Source: Vibrio penaeicida (GTDB taxonomy: Bacteria > Pseudomonadota > Gammaproteobacteria > Enterobacterales > Vibrionaceae). Taken from it: 64,000 bases of DNA. Both the position numbers and the translations under genes were made by a program. Positions 39,104 to 47,594 of this stretch are shown here, piece by piece; the first letter of the stretch is position 1, and every line of letters begins with the position of its first letter. The DNA is taken from positions 1,426,001 to 1,490,000 of the forward strand of contig NZ_AP025144.1 of the NCBI RefSeq assembly GCF_019977755.1, in the 5' to 3' direction. A model generated the notes under the pieces. It was not told the origin of the DNA. It saw only the letters and a list, made by a program, of their open reading frames with translations, and searched no databases.

Positions 39104-40066
39104 TCAAAGCCTTGATAAAGGGCTAATAACACCATTTGCACCTCTGTCTAACACATGAGTATAGATTTGTGTTGTTTTGACATCTGTATGCCCTAGTTGC
39201 TCTTGAACCGTTCTTATATCAGCGCCACTTTCTAACAAGTGTGTAGCAAAAGAATGCCGCAAAGTGTGGCAACTGACATTCTTGTTTACATTGGCTCGTT
39301 TGGCTGCCTTTCTTACGGTTTTCTGAATGGTCGATTCGCTCATATGCTGTCTTCTTAACATACCAGACTCAGGATCTACTGATAGCCTTCCAGAAGGAAA
39401 CAGGTAATGCCAGTTCAATTCGAATGGCGCATTTTGGTATTTTTTATGTAAAGCTTCAGGAAGCCACACGCCACCATAGCCTGGCGTTGCCATATCTCTA
39501 TTAAAGAACTGATGAACATTTTGTTCCTGTGATCTTAAAAACGGTTCCAATTCCTTAGCTAAAGTGACCGTTCTATTTTTTCCTCCTTTCCCGTTCCAGA
39601 TCCTCACCGCCCCGTAGTGGTAATCGATATCATGTACTCTTAGCCGCATGCATTCCATTAACCGTAATCCAGAGCCATATAAAAGTTGCGCTTGTAGTTG
39701 ATACGGCGGATCTATATGAAGTAGCAGTCTTCTTACTTCGTCTCTTGTGAGGACAACAGGCAGTTTCCTCTTAATTGCAGAGCGCTTGAATTTAATGTCG
39801 ATGGCTAGGGGAGACTTAAGAACTTCTTTGTACAAAAACACCAACGAATTTAGCGCGATCGATTGTGAACTTGCGGCTAATTTCTGATCGCATGCTAGGT
39901 GAGTGAGAAATGCTTCTACGTCTTTATCTGCTAATTTCGCTGGGTGGACCATATTATGAAAATGAATATACCTACAGATCCACGTTGTATACGCATCTAT
40001 TGTTCTTATGGCATAACGCCTAAGGTGCATAAATTCCTTTATGTAGCTTATAAATGCTGATTTCAT
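39104..40066 (-). CDS. intIA: integron integrase IntI (IntIA, Vibrio chromosomal integron type)
   Basis: A 320-residue tyrosine recombinase. The N-terminal SAM-like DNA-binding domain (YAIRTIDAYTTWICRYIHFH) is followed by the catalytic domain with Arg in GSGLRLMECMRLRV, the integron-specific insert WLPEALHKKYQNAPFELNWH, CHTLRHSFATHLLESGADIR and the nucleophilic Tyr in TTQIYTHVL. The insert distinguishes integron integrases from XerC/D. IntIA beside rplT is, to my knowledge, the usual place for chromosome-1 integrons in several vibrios. A LexA box lies just ahead of the start. attI and cassettes would be expected upstream of the gene (40067 onward), but no attC-like repeat was found there. Confidence 0.95.
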   Translation of the reverse strand: MKSAFISYIKEFMHLRRYAIRTIDAYTTWICRYIHFHNMVHPAKLADKDVEAFLTHLACDQKLAASSQSIALNSLVFLYKEVLKSPLAIDIKFKRSAIKRKLPVVLTRDEVRRLLLHIDPPYQLQAQLLYGSGLRLMECMRLRVHDIDYHYGAVRIWNGKGGKNRTVTLAKELEPFLRSQEQNVHQFFNRDMATPGYGGVWLPEALHKKYQNAPFELNWHYLFPSGRLSVDPESGMLRRQHMSESTIQKTVRKAAKRANVNKNVSCHTLRHSFATHLLESGADIRTVQEQLGHTDVKTTQIYTHVLDRGANGVISPLSRL

Positions 40067-40080
40067 TAGTGAATGCCTTA

Positions 40081-40096
40081 CTGTTTTTATATACAG
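40081..40096 (-). promoter_or_regulatory. LexA (SOS) box at the intIA promoter
   Basis: CTGTTTTTATATACAG matches the LexA consensus CTGT-N8-ACAG and lies 15 bp before the intIA start. SOS control of integron integrases is established in V. cholerae and class 1 integrons. The flanking A/T further fits the extended palindrome. Confidence 0.88.
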
Positions 40097-40317
40097 TTAT
40101 TTATAAAAGCATATTAATTGGAAACCAGCTTGTTCGGATATCGTTTTCCTGACAAAGAGCACATGGAAAGAAATGATAGGTCACTGAATTACATGAGTAA
40201 TGCAGGTCTAGGAAAATCTAATTTGAGAGACTTAAAAACAATTTTCAGATTCCCCTCGCTATAGATAAAAAGAGTGATTAACATACCTGCGATGTTAAGT
40301 TTTAGAAGAGTTGAAAT

Positions 40318-40656
40318 ATGTCCTTTCCTCCTTGTCAAAATTGTCAGTCTGAATTTGTATACCAAGACCAGAATCATCTAATTTGCCCTGAATGTGCACA
40401 TGAATGGAATCCATCAGAAGCATTTGATGAAGAAAATACCTTCACTGTTAAAGATGCAAATGGAACTCAACTCGAAGAGGGAGACAAGATAACCCTAGCG
40501 AAAGATTTAAAAGTAAAAGGCAGTTCTTTGGTTCTTAAAATAGGTACCAAAGCGGTCATTAGAAGAATTGTAGAAGGTAAAGATCATCAACTGGACTGCA
40601 AAGTAGATGGTGCTGGAGAAATGATGGTTACTGCTAAGTTTGTTAAAAAAGCCTAA
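40318..40656 (+). CDS. yjdM: YjdM/PhnA-family zinc-ribbon protein
   Basis: A 112-residue protein with an N-terminal zinc ribbon (CQNCQSEF, CPECAHEW) and the PhnA/YjdM domain (DANGTQLEEGDKITLAKDLK, LKIGTKAVIRRI). E. coli YjdM was once called PhnA, but a phosphonoacetate role is not established. It is the first gene past the integrase, where a first cassette could lie, yet it resembles a housekeeping gene and no attC follows it. Confidence 0.9.
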   Translation: MSFPPCQNCQSEFVYQDQNHLICPECAHEWNPSEAFDEENTFTVKDANGTQLEEGDKITLAKDLKVKGSSLVLKIGTKAVIRRIVEGKDHQLDCKVDGAGEMMVTAKFVKKA

Positions 40657-40779
40657 GTTTGTTGAAAAAACTGAGTTTAAGCTAGAACATCAACACTTTG
40701 TTACGTTACTTCGGTTTTCTAGAATGAGTCGTTCGCTTTACTATGTAAGGAAATAAGTATCCGATTTTTAAGAGGTAAT

Positions 40780-41205
40780 ATGAAAAAATCCCTTACTGCA
40801 TTGGTTGTAACACTTGCCCTAGTTGGGTGTGAAGATGCAGCCAATGCTATCGATCAAGCACAAGAAGCTGCAAACAGCGCCGTTGATAATTTCCAAGAAG
40901 AACTGGATTTTTCGAATTTCGCTGACTTAGATTTGGAGCAGTTTGGCAGTGCAGCAGAGTCGGCTCAAGCCCTTACATCAGCAATTGAACAAATTACGAA
41001 TATGGATTTCAACGATTCTGAAGCACTTACTCAAGCCACAGAACACATTTCTAATGCGTATAGCTGTCTAGTTGACGCGTCTTCAGAGTCAACTGCTGAA
41101 AAGCTGATTGAAAAGGTCATGGGCTCTATAGCAAACCAAGATATGCTAACTCTTATTGAAGAAGGTGTAGAAAAAGCAAAAGCTGCGCAAGAGTGTGTCA
41201 TCTAA
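40780..41205 (+). CDS. small lipoprotein of unknown function
   Basis: A 141-residue secreted protein. The N-terminus has two lysines, a hydrophobic stretch and a lipobox, LALVGC, so it is likely acylated at Cys17. The mature part is acidic and helical with alanine-rich repeats resembling an Alr/apolipoprotein-like amphipathic bundle (AIDQAQEAANSAVDNFQEEL). Two further cysteines occur (YSCLVD and QECVI) and could form a disulphide. I recognise no named family. Confidence 0.7.
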   Translation: MKKSLTALVVTLALVGCEDAANAIDQAQEAANSAVDNFQEELDFSNFADLDLEQFGSAAESAQALTSAIEQITNMDFNDSEALTQATEHISNAYSCLVDASSESTAEKLIEKVMGSIANQDMLTLIEEGVEKAKAAQECVI

Positions 41206-41257
41206 ATCAGCTTATTGCTCTTCTTAGTTGATACAAACGATGGTTTGAAAGTATAGG

Positions 41258-41282
41258 AGGCTCAAAGGAATCTGAGCCTTTA
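41258..41282 (+). terminator. probable terminator after the lipoprotein gene
   Basis: AGGCTCA and TGAGCCT pair around an 8-nt loop; only a short, interrupted T-run follows (TTATC). Confidence 0.5.
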
Positions 41283-41330
41283 TCGAATTAATTAAATCAC
41301 CGCTGTTATCCAAATGGAGAGCTGACAAGG

Positions 41331-41519
41331 CTAAACAATCACTTCATGATATTTAGGATCATCCCTGTCGAGTAAGATCTTTGAACCATCTTTAAATGTA
41401 TACATCTTTTTTGTGGAGCTGATGAACTCAGATTGATTTGGCTTTAGGGCGATTTTCAATACTAAGGTTAATCCGTCGGTAAAGTCATATACAAGTTCTT
41501 CTGCGATGGTTTTCGTCAT
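41331..41519 (-). CDS. hypothetical 62-residue protein
   Basis: A complete small frame on the minus strand, starting TKTIAEELVYDFTDGLTLVL and ending DRDDPKYHEVIV. It looks like a beta-rich single domain without membrane segments. It fills the gap between two plus-strand units and does not overlap another gene. The ribosome site is weak (AAGGG about 13 bases ahead). I recognise no family. Confidence 0.45.
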   Translation of the reverse strand: MTKTIAEELVYDFTDGLTLVLKIALKPNQSEFISSTKKMYTFKDGSKILLDRDDPKYHEVIV

Positions 41520-41748
41520 AAAATTGTTGTAACCCTTTGAACTGGCTAATGTTGGAATGCTTTTTCATCCTACCTTTATTTTCTTCTAAAACCAAACCAT
41601 ACAAAGGGTTTTATCAGTCCCAAAAGTTGTGGTTTTGACTTGGTTGTATCAAAAATAAGATACATGAATAGGTTGGTTGGCGAATTCGTATAATGTGTCT
41701 TAAAGTTATTTATGGAGCAGTTTATCTTTGATTTTCGGGGAGGTGAAC

Positions 41749-42033
41749 ATGGCTGTAACTCGCAAACAAGGTGACACTGGTAAACATTATAATCCCGAAC
41801 AGGATTTTAATAATGATCAAAGACATAGGTTTACTGAAATAGCTAACCAAGCAGCTGAAAGACGGGCTCAAAAAGCCGCGTTGCATGGGCGTTCGGAAGC
41901 TCAAGAGAAAGCACATAAACCGACAGCACCAAAACGGAAGAAAAGCCGATACGGTGGTTTAATCCGAGTAGTGATTTGGTCATTGGTACTCGGGCTAACT
42001 TGGTTATGGGTGATTTTCATGACAAGCACATGA
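41749..42033 (+). CDS. small C-terminal tail-anchored protein
   Basis: A 94-residue protein: a charged soluble part (residues ~1-65, rich in Lys, Gln, Arg), a basic cluster KRKKSRYGG and one transmembrane helix at the end (VVIWSLVLGLTWLWVIFM). The start is ATG 41749 with an excellent GGGGAGG site seven bases ahead; the upstream frame extension lacks one. Function is unknown. It precedes the Hpt/HD-GYP gene by 101 bp. Confidence 0.65.
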   Translation: MAVTRKQGDTGKHYNPEQDFNNDQRHRFTEIANQAAERRAQKAALHGRSEAQEKAHKPTAPKRKKSRYGGLIRVVIWSLVLGLTWLWVIFMTST

Positions 42034-42134
42034 GCGAAATAAAGAGAAAACCTAACTAATCTAGCCACTCGAAACTTAATAAATCTATCAGTGTTCTATA
42101 CTGCTATTAGACATGAACATAGCAGGTAAAAAAG

Positions 42135-43301
42135 ATGGCACTCCCAAAAGAAATATCTGAAGAAGAAATCCAATACGAATCGCTCGGAGACTTCTTTCAA
42201 GATTTTCGAGAAGCTCATGAAAAATGTGAAGTTATTTTAATTGATCTTGAACATCGACCAGACGATGTGGATTTGCTAAACGGACTTTTTCGGGTAGTGC
42301 ACACCATTAAAGGAAACTTAGTCTATGTTGGCTTAGTGTCCATCACGCCACTTATGCAAAGCCTTGAAGATTTGCTGGATTATATTCGAAAAGGGCATTT
42401 GAAATACGACAGTATCCTGTGTGACGTTATTCTTCTTTCTTTAGACAAAACGAAGCAAATGGTAGAGGCAAGGTTAGACGAAAAAGAAAGCCCTCTAGCA
42501 GAAGACATACTTAATAAAATTTGCGAAGACATAAGTTTAGTTGCCGATGTTTCCCCAGAAAGACAGGTAGCGCTCATTAACGATGTGTTACTTTTGCTCG
42601 ACCCTACAACTAAGTTAACTGAGCAGCATACCGATGCCCCAATACTAAAAGAAATAGGGAAGGGGTCTGATGGTGAAAGTTACCAAAATGAGCTTTTAGC
42701 CATGTTGTCTAATTACGGCGTTGAAACCGATGATGACATCCGGTTTTACTCTAGCTTGGTGCAACCTCTGGAAGACAGAAGTAAATATTGGCATGGGCGA
42801 ACATTAAGACAGCTATTCTTAAGCTTAGAAATGAACAAATCAGCAGGTAGCCCTGTTGAGGCTTCTCAACTAGCCGTTGCGGTAATGCTACATGATATTG
42901 GTATGTCGTTTATGCCGCTAGAAATGCTGAATAAAAAAGGCACCATAACGGCGGCTGAGAGAGAAATATTGCACCATCACCCTTATTCAGGGTACCTGTT
43001 GTTAAATGAGTCCATCAGGTGGCACGACGCTGCGGTCATGATCTTCCAGCATCATGAGCAAATGGATGGAACGGGTTACCCAAATCATCTAAATCAAGAT
43101 CAAATCTCTGACGGTGCGAAAATATTGAGTATTGTTGATACTTTCGATGCTCGTACTCACGAGCGAGCACATCACACTCTACTTAAACGCCCACTGGTTC
43201 GCTGCATTGTAGAAATTAACAACTACAAAGGAACCCAGTTTGACGACAAGTGGGTTAATGTCTTTAACCAAGTTGCCAAACAACATTTCAAGTCGGAATA
43301 A
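42135..43301 (+). CDS. Hpt + HD-GYP domain protein (putative cyclic-di-GMP phosphodiesterase)
   Basis: A 388-residue cytoplasmic protein with two signalling domains. The first ~120 residues resemble an Hpt module, with the phosphorylatable His in RVVHTIKGNLVYVGL. From about residue 190 an HD-GYP domain follows, with MLHDIGMSFMP, the KKG segment, LHHHPYSGYLL, HHEQMDGTGYP and IVDTFDARTHER, so the metal residues and the GYP triplet are all kept. HD-GYP proteins degrade cyclic-di-GMP. An Hpt fused to HD-GYP would let phosphorelay input control turnover; the usual receiver domain is absent. Confidence 0.85.
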   Translation: MALPKEISEEEIQYESLGDFFQDFREAHEKCEVILIDLEHRPDDVDLLNGLFRVVHTIKGNLVYVGLVSITPLMQSLEDLLDYIRKGHLKYDSILCDVILLSLDKTKQMVEARLDEKESPLAEDILNKICEDISLVADVSPERQVALINDVLLLLDPTTKLTEQHTDAPILKEIGKGSDGESYQNELLAMLSNYGVETDDDIRFYSSLVQPLEDRSKYWHGRTLRQLFLSLEMNKSAGSPVEASQLAVAVMLHDIGMSFMPLEMLNKKGTITAAEREILHHHPYSGYLLLNESIRWHDAAVMIFQHHEQMDGTGYPNHLNQDQISDGAKILSIVDTFDARTHERAHHTLLKRPLVRCIVEINNYKGTQFDDKWVNVFNQVAKQHFKSE

Positions 43302-43395
43302 AGCGGGCTGGAAAGAGCATGGTGCGGCTTGTTAACAAAGGTTAACCTCATTACCTATGAATTGCGGTACATTCATCTGATTGAGTGCGCAAGGA

Positions 43396-43665
43396 TATAT
43401 ACCCAAGTGACCTCAAAATGCAGGATTCAGAGCCTCATAGTCTGTTCCAGTTCAAGGATAAGAACGCAGTGGAATGACGAGTCCTTTCCAAGTTCTTTGA
43501 CGATGAAATGAAACAGAATATGGGCTCCCAAGGGCGAGTTTAACTGGCTTTCATACTGCGTTACCGATTCTTGATTTAGAATAACTAGATCTTCAAATCG
43601 ATGCCTTGCCTGAAAGCCAGTTAACTCTCGCTGAACCTAGCATCTTGAGGTTACTTGGGTATATA
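43396..43665. repeat. 270-bp inverted-repeat element (MITE-like)
   Basis: The element is bounded by ~34-bp imperfect terminal inverted repeats. The left end is TATATACCCAAGTGACCTCA (43396 on) and the right end reads TGAGGTTACTTGGGTATATA (to 43665), with about 30 of 34 positions matching. Two nested inverted repeats lie inside: AACGCAGT 43463 with ACTGCGTT 43555, and TGAAAGCCAGTTAA 43611 with its complement at 43540-43553. It has no ORF of note and no clear target duplication. I believe related repeats recur between genes in vibrios, but cannot confirm that here. It fills the 368-bp gap before the GNAT gene. Confidence 0.75.
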
Positions 43666-43669
43666 AACA

Positions 43670-44155
43670 GTGAACATTTCATTGATGTCTCGGCAGGATT
43701 TTGTTGAATTTTGGGAAACATTTCAAACTATTATTCAAGCGCAAGAAACCTATGCGTTTGATCCTAATATGTCATTTGATGAAGCTTATACCTTATGGGT
43801 TAAATTACCTGAGGCATGCTTTGTTTTTAAAGAAAATAATCAAATTTTAGGAAGTTATTACATAAAGAAAAATACGGGTGGCCCAAGTCAGCATATAAGC
43901 AATTGTGGTTATATGGTCACTCCATTCGCCAGAGGAAAAGGAGTCGCAACGGCTATGTGTATTCATTCACAAGAACAAGCAATAAGTATGGGGTTTAGAG
44001 CTATGCAATTTAATTCTGTTGTAGCCTCTAACGATATAGCCGTTAAGTTGTGGCAGAAATTAGGGTTTGAAATATTGGGTATTATTCCCGATGCATATCA
44101 ACACAAAAAGTTGGGTTTTGTCGACAGTTACATCATGCATAAGACGCTTATTTAA
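43670..44155 (+). CDS. GNAT-family N-acetyltransferase
   Basis: A 161-residue acetyltransferase. The acetyl-CoA loop appears as TPFARGKGVATAMC, followed by the conserved Asn region SNDIAVKLWQKLGFEILG. The substrate is unknown. The start is GTG 43670, four bases past the inverted-repeat element, so any promoter and ribosome site must lie within the element; an ATG at 43685 is the alternative. Low-GC codon use and its isolated position fit a recently acquired gene. Confidence 0.82.
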   Translation: MNISLMSRQDFVEFWETFQTIIQAQETYAFDPNMSFDEAYTLWVKLPEACFVFKENNQILGSYYIKKNTGGPSQHISNCGYMVTPFARGKGVATAMCIHSQEQAISMGFRAMQFNSVVASNDIAVKLWQKLGFEILGIIPDAYQHKKLGFVDSYIMHKTLI

Positions 44156-44230
44156 GCCTATATACAACGGAATTGGATATATATTAATTTTCTGAAATAT
44201 AATGATTTTATGGTATTTGATATAGATGGG

Positions 44231-44406
44231 CTATTAACAGTATATATAATTGTTAATAGTGAAATGTAAAAACCGTTGCGCTCCCTAATAATCTAAGATA
44301 TTCTCCGCGCTAATCTCGAAGAGCGTTTTGGGGGATACGCACAATGACCATTCAAGCTGATTGTGACATTGTGTAGGGTAGGTACTAATCGGTGCTTCGA
44401 TTAGTA
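44231..44406. other. cluster of three perfect inverted repeats before the norspermidine genes
   Basis: The 537-bp gap 44156-44692 has no supported ORF but holds CTATTAACA/TGTTAATAG (44231-44259), CACAATG/CATTGTG (44340-44373) and TACTAATCG/CGATTAGTA (44383-44406), all perfect. They may be operators or an RNA with three stems. Nothing links them to a known family. Confidence 0.35.
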
Positions 44407-44574
44407 GATGGGAAGAAGAATGCCACAGGACTGGTATTATTATAGGAAGCCCAACATGACTAATTTGACTTCATTTTTTAAAATCAGCTTCGTACTTCCG
44501 AATTGCGGTATTATCACCGAGCCTTGATCCGTCTGCACATTTCTTAAATAGCATTCTCTGCTAGTTTCTTTCCT

Positions 44575-44591
44575 TGTTTGTTTAACAAACA
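44575..44591. promoter_or_regulatory. 17-bp inverted repeat upstream of the norspermidine operon
   Basis: TGTTTGTT and AACAAACA are perfect complements around one central T, 101 bp before the aminotransferase/decarboxylase ATG. The size and symmetry suit a dimeric regulator. The regulator is unknown. Confidence 0.4.
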
Positions 44592-44692
44592 CAGGTCGCT
44601 TTTATTTGCTTTCTCGTTAGCGCGAGGAAGGCATAAATATCGCTATTCAAAGATCGTTTTCTTGAAATGGCACTATTTAAAGGTTTTTTGCG

Positions 44693-47581
44693 ATGAGCAC
44701 AGCTTTTGAAATGGACGCGTCACGCTCCGAATCCCCGTTTTCATCTCTTGTCCCGGGCATTGAAGGGGTTTATGACCTCACACCCGATCAAGTTTTACTC
44801 GATCAAGAACAACACGAGTCTGAAGTACGTTCTTATCCACGCCGTTTACCTATAGCAATAAAAAGAGCATACGGTGCTTTAGTAGAAGACACTCGTGGTC
44901 AGATTTTTCTAGACTGCTTGGCTGGCGCAGGTACGCTGGCAATGGGTTACAACCACCCAGAAATTAACCAAGCATTAAAAGAACAGTTAGATTCTGGTTT
45001 GCCATATCAAACTCTAGATATCACCACCAAAGCCAAAGACACTTTCATTAAACGCGTTAAAGCGTTTCTCCCTGAAGAATTTGCTAAAAACTCAGCGATT
45101 CAGTTTTGTGGTCCTTCTGGTGCCGATGCGGTTGAAGCCGCAATCAAACTGGCAAAACAAACGACTGGTCGTAATACCATGTTTGCGTTCCGCGGTGCTT
45201 ACCATGGCATGACAAACGGCACCATGGGTATGATGGGTAACCTAGGTACCAAGGCTCGCCGTACTGGGCTGATGTCTGACGTACATTTCATGCCGTTTCC
45301 ATATAACTTGCGTTGCCCATTTGGTTTGGGTGGAGATGAAGGCGCGAAAGCCAGTATCCGTTATATGGAAAGGCTATTAAATGACGATGAAGCAGGCATC
45401 ATGAAACCTGCCGCTATCATTGTTGAACCCGTACAGGGTGAAGGGGGAGTGATTCCCGCACCTGCTTTTTGGCTGCGCGAACTTCGTCGCCTCTGTGATG
45501 AGCATGGCATATTATTAATATTCGATGAAATTCAGTGTGGCGTAGGTAAATCGGGCTACCGCTTTGCATTTGAAGAGTCGGGTATATCGCCTGATATTTT
45601 ATGTTTATCGAAAGCCATTGGTGGTGGTCTTCCTATGTCTTTGTTGGTGTTCAGTAAAGACATCGACACTTGGAAGGCAGGCGAGCACACAGGTACATTC
45701 CGCGGCAACCAACTTGCGATGGTTTCAGGGGCGAAAGCGTTAGAGATTATCGAGAGAGATAATCTCGTTGAACACGCCAATATTGCCGGTCAGTACTTAA
45801 GATTGGGTTTCGAGAAAATCCAGAAGCGCGTGAACTGCATTGCTGAAGTTCGCGGTAGAGGCTTAATGCTGGGTTTGGAAATTCAAAAACCAACCGGTGA
45901 GAAGAATAAATTTGGTGAGCCAGAGTCCGATGGAGAACTGACGCTTGCTATTCAAAGAGCTGCACTAGAACGTGGCTTAATGGTTGAAAAAGGTGGACGC
46001 GACGGGTCGGTTATTCGATTCTTGCCTCCTTTAATCATTTCATTTGAGCAAATTGACTTTGCTTTGAAAGTACTTGAAGAAGCGATCGTTGTCGCTGGCG
46101 GTGGCATTAAAGAACCGTTGCCAGAATCAGACGAGTGGAAAAAGCATTTCATTCACACAGGTGTAGCAGGCGCGAATGAATTTGCATCGGTAATGAACCA
46201 CACAACTTCAGCGATGAAGCAACTTTTTGAACAAGTCGATAAGCCTTATTCAGGGATGGATCCTAAACTGCTTGAATCTCAAATCAATGCCGTCAACCTG
46301 AACTCGTCCAATGAAAGCCTGGCTGATGTCATTAGCAGTGCAACAGACTTGGTCGCTAAAAACGCCATCTTTACGCAGCACCCCAATTGCATTGCGCATT
46401 TGCATACTCCTCCATTGATGCCAGCTGTAGCGGCAGAAGCCATGATTGCAGCACTGAACCAATCTATGGATTCGTGGGATCAAGCGTCTTCCGCTACTTA
46501 TGTTGAACAGAAAGTGGTGGATTGGTTATGTGAGAAATACGACCTAGGCGAAAAAGCGGACGGCATCTTCACCAGCGGTGGTACGCAAAGTAACCAAATG
46601 GGTTTGATGTTGGCACGCGATTGGATTGCCGACAAACTTAGCGGTCATTCCATTCAAAAGCTTGGTCTACCCGACTATGCCGATAAGCTACGCATCGTTT
46701 GTTCAAAAAAAGCACACTTTACAGTGCAAAAATCGGCATCTTGGATGGGGTTAGGCGAGAAAGCCATTCTCACAGTAGATGCATTGCCAAATGGCACTAT
46801 GGACGCGTCGAAGCTGAACGACACTGTTACTAAGGCAAAAGCCGAAGGCTTGATTCCTTTTGCCATAGTTGGCACAGCGGGCACTACCGACCATGGTGCG
46901 ATCGACGATATGAATACCATCGCCAATGTTGCAGAAAAACATGAACTTTGGATGCACGTTGATGGTGCTTACGGTGGCGCTCTGATTTTAAGTAGCCATA
47001 AAGCACGGTTATCCGGTATTGAAAAAGCGGATTCGTTGAGTGTGGATTTTCATAAATTGTTTTACCAAACAATCAGCTGCGGATCACTGCTTGTAAAAGA
47101 CAAAGCGAATTTTAAGTACTTACTTCATCATGCAGATTACCTAAATCGTGAACACGATGAGTTGCCGAATTTGGTCGATAAGTCCATCGCAACGACCAAA
47201 CGTTTTGACGCTCTGAAAGTGTTTATGACAATGCAAAATGTAGGTCCGCAAGCGTTGGGCGATATGTATGATCACTTGCTTGAGCAAACACTGCAGGTGG
47301 CAGACCTGGTGCATCAACGCAAAGGTTTTGAATTGCTGACCGAGCCTGCGTTATCAACGGTATTGTTCCGAGTGACCAATTCACAAGTAACGGACTTGTG
47401 CAAACTAAACCAAAAAGTGCGCATAGAAGCACTGGTTCGCGGTATTGCCGTTTTAGGTGAAACATCGGTTAATGGGCAGTCTGCACTTAAATTTACCATT
47501 TTAAATCCATGTCTGGCTTTGTCAGATTTTGAACAACTATTAAATGATATCGACCAGTTAGCGGTTGAACTAGCGAAATAA
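44693..47581 (+). CDS. diaminobutyrate aminotransferase / diaminobutyrate decarboxylase fusion
   Basis: A 962-residue bifunctional protein. Residues ~1-465 are a class III aminotransferase (LDCLAGAGTLAMGYNHPEIN, IFDEIQCGVGKSG, Schiff-base Lys in LSKAIGGGLPMSLL) that makes L-2,4-diaminobutyrate from aspartate semialdehyde. Residues ~500-962 are a group II PLP decarboxylase (GIFTSGGTQSNQMG, HVDGAYGGALI, Lys in SVDFHKLFYQ) that yields 1,3-diaminopropane. The fusion has the size of the V. cholerae enzyme for norspermidine synthesis. It begins a three-gene operon, 13 bp from the next gene. Confidence 0.95.
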   Translation: MSTAFEMDASRSESPFSSLVPGIEGVYDLTPDQVLLDQEQHESEVRSYPRRLPIAIKRAYGALVEDTRGQIFLDCLAGAGTLAMGYNHPEINQALKEQLDSGLPYQTLDITTKAKDTFIKRVKAFLPEEFAKNSAIQFCGPSGADAVEAAIKLAKQTTGRNTMFAFRGAYHGMTNGTMGMMGNLGTKARRTGLMSDVHFMPFPYNLRCPFGLGGDEGAKASIRYMERLLNDDEAGIMKPAAIIVEPVQGEGGVIPAPAFWLRELRRLCDEHGILLIFDEIQCGVGKSGYRFAFEESGISPDILCLSKAIGGGLPMSLLVFSKDIDTWKAGEHTGTFRGNQLAMVSGAKALEIIERDNLVEHANIAGQYLRLGFEKIQKRVNCIAEVRGRGLMLGLEIQKPTGEKNKFGEPESDGELTLAIQRAALERGLMVEKGGRDGSVIRFLPPLIISFEQIDFALKVLEEAIVVAGGGIKEPLPESDEWKKHFIHTGVAGANEFASVMNHTTSAMKQLFEQVDKPYSGMDPKLLESQINAVNLNSSNESLADVISSATDLVAKNAIFTQHPNCIAHLHTPPLMPAVAAEAMIAALNQSMDSWDQASSATYVEQKVVDWLCEKYDLGEKADGIFTSGGTQSNQMGLMLARDWIADKLSGHSIQKLGLPDYADKLRIVCSKKAHFTVQKSASWMGLGEKAILTVDALPNGTMDASKLNDTVTKAKAEGLIPFAIVGTAGTTDHGAIDDMNTIANVAEKHELWMHVDGAYGGALILSSHKARLSGIEKADSLSVDFHKLFYQTISCGSLLVKDKANFKYLLHHADYLNREHDELPNLVDKSIATTKRFDALKVFMTMQNVGPQALGDMYDHLLEQTLQVADLVHQRKGFELLTEPALSTVLFRVTNSQVTDLCKLNQKVRIEALVRGIAVLGETSVNGQSALKFTILNPCLALSDFEQLLNDIDQLAVELAK

Positions 47582-47594
47582 GGGAACAAGAATA

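Noticed and set aside
43329..43511. 60-codon plus-strand frame after the HD-GYP gene
   Set aside because: It runs into the inverted-repeat element and has no ribosome site or recognisable protein features.
40067..44692. Search for attC-type sites (RYYYAAC ... GTTRRRY with internal palindrome) next to the integrase
   Set aside because: No pair of core sites bounding a palindromic 60-130-bp unit was found between the genes. The 270-bp inverted-repeat element is longer, is single in the window and does not carry the core sites.
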